From Microbacterium sp. nov. GSS16 (GTDB taxonomy: Bacteria; Actinomycetota; Actinomycetes; Actinomycetales; Microbacteriaceae): a stretch of DNA of 64,000 bases. Position numbers and translations under genes: made by a program. The notes beneath the pieces were generated by a model. That model worked only from the letters and a program-made list of their open reading frames with translations. It was not told the origin of the DNA and made no database searches. Of this stretch, positions 40,011-47,863 are shown piece by piece. How positions within the stretch are numbered: the first letter of the stretch is position 1; every line of letters starts with the position of its first letter. The DNA is taken from positions 1,860,001-1,924,000 of the forward strand of contig NZ_CP116338.1 of NCBI RefSeq assembly GCF_028198145.1, given 5' to 3'.

Positions 40011-40376
40011 ATGCAGAGAACACTCGTCATCGCGGCATCCGCGCCGGTGCCGAGGGGGAATCGCGTCGAGATCGCGCAGGCGGTCGACGGGACGGTGATC
40101 GCCGTGCGCGACCTCGACCGGAGCATCCAGTACGAGGTGCGCGACGTCGCGCAGGAGCAGGTCGATGTCTGGCGGGCCGTCGTGCGCGACTGCCGCGTCA
40201 CCGAGTCGATCCGCCACCCGCACACGACTCTCGTCGTCGGATTCTCGGACGCGGTCTCAGCCGCAGAGGAGGCGCTCAGCGAGGCGGATGCCGCGGCCGC
40301 GGCGGCCAAGGCGGAGTCGGACCGCTGGGGCGGCGCCGACAAGCCGCCCGCCGAGGTGCCGGAGCGGTTCTGGTGA
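40011..40376 (+). CDS. Conserved hypothetical protein, 121 aa
   Basis: Not recognised. The first 75 residues are beta/alpha mixed (TLVIAASAPVPRGNRVEIAQAVDGTVIAVRDL). They are followed by a helical Ala/Glu-rich segment (AAEEALSEADAAAAAAKAESDRW) and a Pro-rich end. No signal peptide or membrane segment. Divergent from the MMPL gene and convergent with dnaE2. Confidence 0.65.
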   Translation: MQRTLVIAASAPVPRGNRVEIAQAVDGTVIAVRDLDRSIQYEVRDVAQEQVDVWRAVVRDCRVTESIRHPHTTLVVGFSDAVSAAEEALSEADAAAAAAKAESDRWGGADKPPAEVPERFW

Positions 40377-40408
40377 TCGCCGGCTCGGCGCGGATCGCGG
40401 ACTGACGC

Positions 40409-43400
40409 TCAGCGGAAGTCGCGGGAGCGGTGCGCGAGGCCGGTGCGCAGGTCTTCGAACGCGTCGGCGAGCACGTTCGTGACACCCTCCGGGGAGCGCT
40501 CCAGGAGCCCTCGGACGATGAGCGCGGGGGAGTCGCGGGCCACCCGGCGATAGCGGGCCCAGACCCCCGTCGAGCAGATGACGTTCACCAGCCCGTGCTC
40601 GTCCTCCAGGTTCAGGAAGGTGACGCCGCTGGCCGTCGCCGGACGCTGCCGGTGCGTGACCACTCCGGCGACCTCGATGCGCCGCCCGGTCTCGTGAGTG
40701 CGCAGCCGGGCGGAGGTGAGCACGCCCCGCTCGTCGAGCGCGGCCCGCAGGTGCGACATCGGATGATCGTCGATCGAGACGCCCGTCGCCCACAGGTCGG
40801 CCGCCAGGCGCTCGTACCCCGACTGGTCGGAGAACAGCGGCGGCTGCACCGACAGGGCGGTGCCGGGCAGGAAGCGCGCCCGGTCTTCGGCGGCGGCACC
40901 GGCGAGCCAGATGGCCTCACGTCTGCTGAGCCCCAGGCACTCGAAGGCTCCGGCTGTGGCCAGCGCCTCGATCTGCGCCGTCGTGGCGTCGGTGCGGCGC
41001 ACCAGATCATGCAGGTCGCGGAACGGCCCGTGCTCGTCACGTGCCGCCACGATCCGCTCGGCGAGCTTCACGCCGATCCCGCGCACCCCCGACAGGCCGA
41101 GTCGCACGGCGAACCGGCCGTCGCGTCGGTGCGCGGCCGACTCGTCCGGGGCGGAGATGTCGAACCGCAGGGGAGCCGGCTGATCGAATGACGCGCAGGA
41201 ATCCCGCCCGGTGGGCCCCGGCCCGCCGCCCGGTCCTGAACTGCCGACCGACCCGGTTCCGGCGTCCGGCCCGGTTCCGGCATCCGGCCCGGTTCCGCTG
41301 TCCGGCCCGGTTCCGGCATCCGGACCCGCGTCGATCGGCTCCAGGCCGTCCATCACGCCGGACGCGTGCAGGTCGGGCCTGCGCACCTGCACGCCGTGAT
41401 GGCGGGCGTCCGCCGTGAGGGAGGCCGCCGAGTAGAACCCCATCGGCTGCGCCCGCAGCAGCCCTGCCAGGAACGCCGCCGGATAGTGCAGCTTGATCCA
41501 TGAGCTGGCGTAGACGAGCAGCGCGAACGACAGCGAATGCGACTCGGCGAAGCCGAAGTTCGAGAAGGCCTGGATCTGCGCATAGATCCGATCCGAGACC
41601 TCCGCGCTCAGACCCCGCCGACCCATCCCGGCGTACAGCTTCGCCCTGACCTTCTCGATCTTCTCCAGACCGCGCTTCGAACCCATCGCCCGGCGCAGCA
41701 GATCCGCCTCGTCGGCGGTGCAGTCGCCGATCGCGGTGGCCATCTGGATCAGCTGCTCCTGGAAGATCGGCACGCCCAGCGTGCGCTTCAGGATCGGCTC
41801 CAGGTCGCGGTGCGGGTAGGGGATGTCGAAGGGCACAGGCTGTTCGCCCCGGCGCACGCGCTCGCGGTTCTCGGCATCCACCCTGTCTTTCTCGAGCTTG
41901 CGACGCACGAACGGATGCACCGCACCGCCCTGGATGGGCCCTGGCCGGATGAGGGCGATCTGGATGGCGAGGTCGTAGAAGCAGCGCGGCTGCAGCCGGG
42001 GCAGCAGACCCATCTGCGCCCGCGACTCGACCTGGAACACCCCGATCGAATCGGCCCGGCAGAGCATGTCGTACACCCCCGGCTCTTCCTTGGGGATCGT
42101 CTCGAGCGTCCAGTGCTCCCCGGTGGACGCACGGATGAGATCGAAGCAGTGCTGGAGAGCGGCGAGCATCCCGAGTCCCAGCAGGTCGAACTTCACCAGC
42201 CCCATCGAGGCCGCGTCGTCCTTGTCCCACTGGATCACCGTGCGCTTCTCCATGCGGGCGTGCTCGACCGGCACCACCTCGCCCACCGGACGATCGGTGA
42301 GCACCATCCCGCCGGAATGGATGCCGAGATGCCGCGGCGCTCGCAGCAGGTCATCGGCATAGCCCAGCACGTCATCGGGGATGTCGTGACCCTCCACCGG
42401 CTGCAGCCCCGAGCTCCACCCGTCGACCTGCTTCGACCAGGCATCCTGCTGACCGGGGGAGTATCCCAGTGCCCGCGCCATGTCGCGCACGGCGTTCTTC
42501 GGGCGGTACTGGATCACGTTCGCGACCTGGGCGGCGCGCTCGCGGCCGTAGGTCTCGTACACCCACTGGATGATCTCCTCACGGCGGTCGGAATCGAAAT
42601 CCACGTCGATGTCGGGCTCCTCGGTGCGGGTGGTGGCGAGGAAGCGCTCGAACGGCAGTCCGTACAGGATCGGATCGACCGCGGTGATGCCCAGCAGATA
42701 GCAGACCGCGCTCGCCGCGGCCGACCCCCGGCCCTGGCACAGGATGCCGCGCCGTCTGGCCTCCTGCACGATGCCGTGCACGATGAGGAAGTAGCCGGGG
42801 AAGTCCTTCTCTTCGATGACGTCGAGTTCGCGCTCGATCCGCGCCCACCCCGCTGCGTCGATACGCGGGTACCGCTCGGGCACCGCCTGCCGGACGAGGC
42901 GGCGCAGCCAGGTCATCGGCGTGTGTCCGTCCGGCACCTCCTGCTTCGGCAGCGCAGGGCGTGCGGATCGCAGCGGGAAGGCGCACTCGGCGGCGAGCCG
43001 CAGCCCGTGCTCGATCGCCCCCGGATAGCGGCGGAACCGGGCGGACATCTCGGCGCCGCTGCGCAGATGCGCCCCGCCGTGCGCGGGCAGCCAGCCGTCG
43101 AGGTCGTCCATGCTGCGCACCGCCCGCACCGCGGCCACAGCCTCGGCCAGCCGCGCCGTCTCGGGTGAGGCGTAGTGCGCATTGCTCGTCGCCACCACGG
43201 GCAGCCGCAGGCGCGCGGCGAGCTCGGCGAGGGCATCGTTGCGGCGGGTGTCGAGCGGGTCGCCGTGATCGAACAGCTCGACCGCCACCCGATCGTGCCC
43301 GAACAGATCGACGAGCCGCCGCAGCGGCGTCTCCGCATCGCCGAGCTCCAGCCCGCGGCGCACGGCTCCCTTGCGGCATCCGGTCAGCACCGTCCAGTGC

Positions 43401-43990
43401 CCGTCCGCCCGCGCGGCGAGCTCTTCGAGATCGTAGACCGGACGGCCCTTCTCGCCGCCGCGCAGCTGGGCGGCCGAGATGGCGCCGGAGAGGCGGTGAT
43501 AGCCCTCGGTGCCGCGAGCCAGCACGAGCAGGTGATCGCCCTCCGGATCGGGAGTGCCGGCCCGTGCACGGGAGCGGGTGCGAGCCGGGTTCTCGGCGAT
43601 GCCGAGCGAGAGCTCGGCGCCGTACACGGTCTGCACCCCGGCATCCATCGCCTCGGCCACCTCTGCGAAGCGGGACGCCCCGTAGAAGCCGTCGTGATCG
43701 GTGATCGCGAGGGCGCTGAGGCCGAGGCGCTCGGCCTCGGCGAGCAGGTCTTCGGGAGAGGAGGCGCCGTCGAGGAACGAGTACCACGAGTGCGCATGCA
43801 GCTCGGCGTAGGGCACGGCATCAGCCGGCCGCTGCACCTCGAGGTGAGCCGTCGTGCGGCGACGCCGGCTCACCGGACCTGGATCGGCTCGAGGGCGCAC
43901 CGGTTCGCTCTGCACCGGAGCAGGACGCTGCAGATCGAGGGTGCGCTCGAGCTGATGCCACGTCTGGCCGGGATTATTGTGCCAGTTCAT
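40409..43990 (-). CDS. dnaE2: Error-prone DNA polymerase III alpha subunit DnaE2 (ImuC)
   Basis: 1193 aa, about 110 longer than M. tuberculosis DnaE2. Residues about 65-300 are the PHP domain (YAELHAHSWYSFLDGASSPEDLL). Polymerase catalytic carboxylates lie in EEPDIDVDFDSDRREEII and near GLVKFDLLGLG. Later come helix-hairpin-helix (GVRGIGVKLAERIV) and OB-fold (RIEVAGVVTHRQR) regions. Extra length comes from a basic N-terminus (MNWHNNPGQTWHQLE onward) and a GPDAGT tandem-repeat linker. The start abuts the imuB stop (TGATG). It performs translesion synthesis with ImuA' and ImuB after DNA damage. Confidence 0.95.
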   Translation of the reverse strand: MNWHNNPGQTWHQLERTLDLQRPAPVQSEPVRPRADPGPVSRRRRTTAHLEVQRPADAVPYAELHAHSWYSFLDGASSPEDLLAEAERLGLSALAITDHDGFYGASRFAEVAEAMDAGVQTVYGAELSLGIAENPARTRSRARAGTPDPEGDHLLVLARGTEGYHRLSGAISAAQLRGGEKGRPVYDLEELAARADGHWTVLTGCRKGAVRRGLELGDAETPLRRLVDLFGHDRVAVELFDHGDPLDTRRNDALAELAARLRLPVVATSNAHYASPETARLAEAVAAVRAVRSMDDLDGWLPAHGGAHLRSGAEMSARFRRYPGAIEHGLRLAAECAFPLRSARPALPKQEVPDGHTPMTWLRRLVRQAVPERYPRIDAAGWARIERELDVIEEKDFPGYFLIVHGIVQEARRRGILCQGRGSAAASAVCYLLGITAVDPILYGLPFERFLATTRTEEPDIDVDFDSDRREEIIQWVYETYGRERAAQVANVIQYRPKNAVRDMARALGYSPGQQDAWSKQVDGWSSGLQPVEGHDIPDDVLGYADDLLRAPRHLGIHSGGMVLTDRPVGEVVPVEHARMEKRTVIQWDKDDAASMGLVKFDLLGLGMLAALQHCFDLIRASTGEHWTLETIPKEEPGVYDMLCRADSIGVFQVESRAQMGLLPRLQPRCFYDLAIQIALIRPGPIQGGAVHPFVRRKLEKDRVDAENRERVRRGEQPVPFDIPYPHRDLEPILKRTLGVPIFQEQLIQMATAIGDCTADEADLLRRAMGSKRGLEKIEKVRAKLYAGMGRRGLSAEVSDRIYAQIQAFSNFGFAESHSLSFALLVYASSWIKLHYPAAFLAGLLRAQPMGFYSAASLTADARHHGVQVRRPDLHASGVMDGLEPIDAGPDAGTGPDSGTGPDAGTGPDAGTGSVGSSGPGGGPGPTGRDSCASFDQPAPLRFDISAPDESAAHRRDGRFAVRLGLSGVRGIGVKLAERIVAARDEHGPFRDLHDLVRRTDATTAQIEALATAGAFECLGLSRREAIWLAGAAAEDRARFLPGTALSVQPPLFSDQSGYERLAADLWATGVSIDDHPMSHLRAALDERGVLTSARLRTHETGRRIEVAGVVTHRQRPATASGVTFLNLEDEHGLVNVICSTGVWARYRRVARDSPALIVRGLLERSPEGVTNVLADAFEDLRTGLAHRSRDFR
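41252..41323 (-). repeat. Four 18-bp tandem repeats within dnaE2
   Basis: CCCGGTTCCGGCATCCGG-type units at 41252, 41270, 41288 and 41306 (plus-strand coordinates) encode GPDAGT/GPDSGT. The linker sits between the polymerase thumb/finger region and the HhH domain. Confidence 0.92.
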
Positions 43991-45561
43991 CAGCGGTACC
44001 GGCCCTCCGCCCACCAGCCGTCCGCCGAGTGGAACACCAGCCAGGCGCGGTGCCCGGCATCGAGCAGCTGGAAGCGGTGCCCGGAGCGGGCGCGCTCGGC
44101 ATCCCACCGGTGCTCGTGCACCGGCCACGGACCCGCCCAGCCCACCACCTCGCTGTCTTCGATCAACGCGGGCGGTGTCGACAGGGCGCCGCGCTCGTCG
44201 ATGCGGATCTCGGCGCCCTCCGCGCCGCTCACCCGCACCGGGCGCATCGGCGTGTACACCTCGGTCGGCAGCGGATCGGGCAGGTGGCCGGGCCAGGGCT
44301 GCGAGGGATCGCGCTGCACGAGCGGTCGCTCGCCCCACGGCGTGAGCACCTGACGGTCGGCCAGCATGCGCCCGCCCGACATCGCGGCCGTGCTCACCCC
44401 GCGATGTCCGAGCAGCGTCTGCACGCGCGAGACGGCATGGTGCAGCCGCTCGTCGGTGCCCGAGCCGAACAGACCGGGCTGATGATGGGCGGCGTCATCG
44501 ACTGCGACCGGGGCGAGCCGCACCCCGACGATGCCGCGGAAGGCGTGAGCGGCATCGTCGGGCGCGTCATCGACGATCGTCTCGAGCTGCCAGCGCACCC
44601 GATCGACCAGGTCGCCGGCATCGAAGCAGGTCGGATGCAGCCAGGTGCGCGAGAACACCGCGCCGTCGTCGTCGGTGAGGTCGATGCGCACCTCGGTGCA
44701 CACGGCCGAGACGTCGGCGAGCGCGAGCAGCACGGCATCCGCCGTCTGCCGCACGGCGAAGGCGATCTGATCGGACTGTCCGAGCGGGGTCTCGAACTGC
44801 ACCTCGCGTGTTAGCTGCGGGTCGGGCGGCCGCGGGGTGATCGGTCGGGAGTCGGCTCCGGATGCCAGGTCGTGCAGGCGCGCGCCGTGCTCGCCGAAGC
44901 GCGAGCGCACCGAGAGGGCATCGAGGGCCGCGAACTCGCCGAGCGTCGACACTCCCAGTCGCCGCAGCAGGTCGGCGAGCTCGGACTCGCCGAGCGCGTG
45001 CAGAGGAAGCGGGGCGAGGAATCGGCGGGACGCCCCCGGCGGGATCACCGCCCAGGGGTCGATCCCGTCACCACCGGGGGGAGCGGCCCGAGCGGCGAGC
45101 TCGGCGGTGAACATCCCGTCGCCCACGCCGATGCGCACTTCGCCAAATCCGGCATCCGAGAGCATCCGCACCAGCGCGGCCGCAGCCCCCTCCTCCCCGT
45201 CGTGGTAGCGCGAGATGCCCCGCGAGCGCAGCGCGGCGAGCCCGGGGCGCAGCAGGTGCGCGCCGGGTGCGTGCGCCTCGATCAGCCGCAGCACGGGCAG
45301 GAAGGCGCGCTCGTCTGCGGTCTCGTCGTGCGGCAGCATGCGCAGCGACGGCAGGCTGCTCTGCGCCTGCCGCTTGCGCTGCCCGACCCGCACACCGTGC
45401 GCTCTGGCGGAGTCGGTGCAGGCCGAGACGACGCCGGCGCGCACGAGGGCGGTGGGCGGATGCGGGGGTGCGGTGCCCAGCGCGGCGCGCAGCGGCCAGT
45501 CGGGGAACCACAGCACGTGCACGCGCATCGTCTCACTCGGCGTGGAGGCGTCGATGCTCAT
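43990..45561 (-). CDS. imuB: ImuB, catalytically inactive Y-family polymerase-like mutasome hub
   Basis: 523 aa. The Y-family fold is visible (VLWFPDWPLRAALG at the start; HhH-like LADLLRRLGVSTLGEFAAL), but the acidic active-site residues are not conserved, as in known ImuB. QPGLFGSG near residue 365 matches a QxxLF beta-clamp binding motif. ImuB links DnaE2 to the clamp and ImuA'. ATG 45561 overlaps the imuA stop (ATGA), so translation is coupled. Confidence 0.92.
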   Translation of the reverse strand: MSIDASTPSETMRVHVLWFPDWPLRAALGTAPPHPPTALVRAGVVSACTDSARAHGVRVGQRKRQAQSSLPSLRMLPHDETADERAFLPVLRLIEAHAPGAHLLRPGLAALRSRGISRYHDGEEGAAAALVRMLSDAGFGEVRIGVGDGMFTAELAARAAPPGGDGIDPWAVIPPGASRRFLAPLPLHALGESELADLLRRLGVSTLGEFAALDALSVRSRFGEHGARLHDLASGADSRPITPRPPDPQLTREVQFETPLGQSDQIAFAVRQTADAVLLALADVSAVCTEVRIDLTDDDGAVFSRTWLHPTCFDAGDLVDRVRWQLETIVDDAPDDAAHAFRGIVGVRLAPVAVDDAAHHQPGLFGSGTDERLHHAVSRVQTLLGHRGVSTAAMSGGRMLADRQVLTPWGERPLVQRDPSQPWPGHLPDPLPTEVYTPMRPVRVSGAEGAEIRIDERGALSTPPALIEDSEVVGWAGPWPVHEHRWDAERARSGHRFQLLDAGHRAWLVFHSADGWWAEGRYR

Positions 45562-46286
45562 GACGCCACCGCCCAGCTCGGGTGCGTCGGCAGCGCCTCG
45601 CGCGGATCGAGCGCGGGCTCGGCCGCGGTGTCGATACGGCCCAGGTCATCGGGCAGGCGCACGCGCAGGCTCTTCGGCACCGGCGTGGAGCGGGTCTGCG
45701 CGGTGACGGTGACCGTGCGATCCGACAGCAGCCCCCACCCCTCGCCGAGCCCCTCCCAGTGCGGGTCGTGCAGCGTGATCAGACCCTCGCCCTGCGGCCA
45801 GGGGGATGTGGTGAGCAGCGTGCAGCCGCGGTCGCGCAGTCGCGCCGCGAGGCGAGCGGCATCGGCATCCCGCACGCGGGAGCCGGGATTCATCGCGATC
45901 AGCGGCACGACCTCGGCCAGCGCCGAGACGACGGCGAGCCAGCGCTCGCCCGGCTCGGGTACGAGGATCAGCCGTGACAGATCGATGCCGAAGGCGGTCG
46001 CCGCCTCGAGCCCGAGCGTGGGCATGCCCACCGCAGCGCACCAGCCGCCACGCTGGGAGAGCGCGCTCATCAGCGCGAAGATCAGGCTCGGCGAGGGCGA
46101 CACCGAGTACACGGTGCCCGTCTGCAGCCCGCCCTGGGGCAGCAGATCCTGCAGCGCGGCAGGCATCGGCAGATGCGCGTCGTCGCTGCGGCGGCGCTGC
46201 ATGCGTCCGATCTCGCGGCGCAGGCGCAGAATGTCCCCTGCCCGTTCGTCGGCGGGGGAGAGTGCCGCGGTCGTTCTGATCCCCAT
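45558..46286 (-). CDS. imuA: ImuA' mutasome accessory protein (RecA-like)
   Basis: 242 aa. A degenerate RecA-like core is present: LLPQGGLQTGTVYSVSPSPSLIFALMSALSQRGGWCAAVG in place of an intact Walker A. Walker B-like RLILVPEPGERWLAVVSALAEVVPLIAM follows. First gene of the SOS mutasome operon. ATG 46286 is preceded by GAGGAT and, 11 nt upstream, by an SOS-like palindrome. An upstream ATG (46361) would run through that site. Confidence 0.9.
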   Translation of the reverse strand: MGIRTTAALSPADERAGDILRLRREIGRMQRRRSDDAHLPMPAALQDLLPQGGLQTGTVYSVSPSPSLIFALMSALSQRGGWCAAVGMPTLGLEAATAFGIDLSRLILVPEPGERWLAVVSALAEVVPLIAMNPGSRVRDADAARLAARLRDRGCTLLTTSPWPQGEGLITLHDPHWEGLGEGWGLLSDRTVTVTAQTRSTPVPKSLRVRLPDDLGRIDTAAEPALDPREALPTHPSWAVAS

Positions 46287-46296
46287 GCATCCATCC

Positions 46297-46312
46297 TCGA
46301 ATAGATCTTCGA
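46297..46312 (-). promoter_or_regulatory. SOS (LexA)-like box before imuA-imuB-dnaE2
   Basis: TCGAATAGATCTTCGA carries both TCGAA and TTCGA half-sites at exactly the spacing of the actinobacterial SOS consensus TCGAAC-N4-GTTCGA, with one change in each half. Damage-inducible control of the operon is expected from the family. Confidence 0.72.
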
Positions 46313-46429
46313 ACACTTCAAGTCGTCCTGCGAGGCTAATTCGGACATCCGACATCGCCACGCACGCGTCATCCCACAGCCCCCGCGACGTTCTCCACAG
46401 CCCCTCGACGACGTCTGCCGCTTCTCGCC

Positions 46430-46435
46430 TAGCCT
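46430..46435 (+). promoter_or_regulatory. -10 hexamer TAGCCT for A24 peptidase gene
   Basis: TAGCCT, then 6 nt, then GTG 46442. Predicted leaderless. Confidence 0.55.
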
Positions 46436-46441
46436 GCGAGC

Positions 46442-46912
46442 GTGACTGCTCACTCCGTCGCCGTGCTGATCGTGCACCTCGGGCTCGCCGCGGTCGGCGC
46501 CTGGCTCATCGCGATCGATGCGCGCACGCACCGGCTGCCGAACCGCATCGTGCTGCCCGCGCTGGGCGCCCTGATCCTGCTCGTCGTCGTCGAGGCGCTG
46601 GCGACGGGCGACGGACAGCGGCTGACGCGATCCCTGCTCGGCGCCCTCGCACTCGGCGCGTTCTTCGCCGTGCTGCGCCTCGCGTCGCGACGGGGCATGG
46701 GCGGGGGAGATGTGAAGCTGGCCGCCGTGATCGGGCTGGTGCTGGCCTGGCACGGCTGGCAGAGCCTCGCGCTCGGCGCAGCTGCGGCATTCCTGCTCGG
46801 CGCTCTGCACGCGCTGGTCCTGATGGGGCTGCGGCGGGCCACCCGGCACACGCAGATCGCGTTCGGGCCGTGGATGATCATCGGCGCAGCCCTCGCGATC
46901 GGGCTCTCGTGA
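46442..46912 (+). CDS. Prepilin peptidase-like A24 family membrane protease
   Basis: 156 aa, the short form lacking the N-terminal methylase domain. The two catalytic Asp motifs are AIDARTHRLPNRIVLP and GMGGGDVKLAAV (GxGD). Four or five transmembrane segments. Such enzymes cleave type IV pilin/Flp or pseudopilin leaders. No pilin or secretion genes are visible nearby, so the substrate lies elsewhere. Start chosen from the leaderless TAGCCT promoter. Confidence 0.88.
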   Translation: MTAHSVAVLIVHLGLAAVGAWLIAIDARTHRLPNRIVLPALGALILLVVVEALATGDGQRLTRSLLGALALGAFFAVLRLASRRGMGGGDVKLAAVIGLVLAWHGWQSLALGAAAAFLLGALHALVLMGLRRATRHTQIAFGPWMIIGAALAIGLS

Positions 46913-46942
46913 GCGCATCGGACGTGTGTCGGCGCAGGGGGA

Positions 46943-46948
46943 TAGGGT
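46943..46948 (+). promoter_or_regulatory. -10 hexamer TAGGGT for 71-aa gene
   Basis: TAGGGT, then 6 nt, then ATG 46955. Confidence 0.55.
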
Positions 46949-46954
46949 GAGCAC

Positions 46955-47170
46955 ATGGCTATCGCACGACTTCACGGCGGCCCGCTCGACGGGCAGATCA
47001 TCCCGCTCGACGATGCAGATCAGGATTCCCTGATCCTGCCCTACAGCGAGACCCAGCTCACCTACCGGCGTGAGGGCGAGGCGTCCAACACCGGCGAGCA
47101 CGACGGTCCCACCGAGACCGTCTTCTGGTTCGTCGAGGCGGGCGACGACATCAGCCCCGGCGACGACTGA
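46955..47170 (+). CDS. Conserved hypothetical protein, 71 aa
   Basis: MAIARLHGGPLDGQIIPLDD begins it. The HGGPLDGQ motif recurs in small actinobacterial and phage proteins that I cannot name further. It is acidic, beta-rich, and ends in GDDISPGDD. Followed after 13 nt by the CYTH gene. Function unknown. Confidence 0.75.
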   Translation: MAIARLHGGPLDGQIIPLDDADQDSLILPYSETQLTYRREGEASNTGEHDGPTETVFWFVEAGDDISPGDD

Positions 47171-47183
47171 CCGCGCGACGCAC

Positions 47184-47801
47184 GTGAGTGCAGAGCCGCA
47201 GCGCTCGTTCGAGGTCGAGCGCAAGTACGACGCGGGTGCCGACACGCGACTGCCGGACTGGTCGGACGTCCCCGGCGTCGTCGCGGTGACGGACGGCGAG
47301 CCGCGAGAGCTCGACGCCCGGTACTTCGACACGGCGGACGCCGCGCTCGCACGTGTCGGCGTCGCCCTGCGCAGGCGCACCGGAGGGCCGGACGCCGGCT
47401 GGCACATCAAAGGGCCGCGGCAGGGCGACGGCCGGCTCGAACTCGGCTGGCCGCTCGGCGAGACCGATCGGCTGCCCGATGCGGTCGCCGAGACCGTCGC
47501 GCAGTGGACGGATGCCGAGCTGCAGCCGCTCGCGCGCATCGAGAACTCCCGCACCGCCTTCCACCTGCTGGGCGCGGACGGCGTGATCGCCGAGTTCGTC
47601 GACGACCACGTGCGGGCGACGGATCTGCGCACCGGGACGCGCCGCGAATGGCGCGAGTGGGAGATGGAGCTCGGTCCGGCCGCTCCCGGTGATCCGGCTC
47701 GACGGGAGGCGTTCTTCGCGGCGGTCGAGACGGCCGTGAGGAAGGCGGGCGGTCGCGAGCCGTCGTCCGGATCGAAGCTCGCCAGGGCGCTCGGTCACTG
47801 A
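47184..47801 (+). CDS. CYTH domain protein (triphosphate tunnel metalloenzyme)
   Basis: 205 aa from GTG 47184. The N-terminal FEVERKYD is the ExExK signature of CYTH/TTM proteins. RYFDTADAALARVGVALRRRTGG and GWHIKGPRQGDGRLELGWPL supply the other basic and acidic tunnel residues; EWEMELGP follows. Bacterial members hydrolyse tripolyphosphate or thiamine triphosphate. The usual C-terminal CHAD domain is absent. Substrate not determinable. Confidence 0.9.
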   Translation: MSAEPQRSFEVERKYDAGADTRLPDWSDVPGVVAVTDGEPRELDARYFDTADAALARVGVALRRRTGGPDAGWHIKGPRQGDGRLELGWPLGETDRLPDAVAETVAQWTDAELQPLARIENSRTAFHLLGADGVIAEFVDDHVRATDLRTGTRREWREWEMELGPAAPGDPARREAFFAAVETAVRKAGGREPSSGSKLARALGH

Positions 47802-47863
47802 CCGAACACCAACGGCTGCGCAACCCCTTTCATCGGCCTCGCCCGACGTGCTTGAGTCGCATC

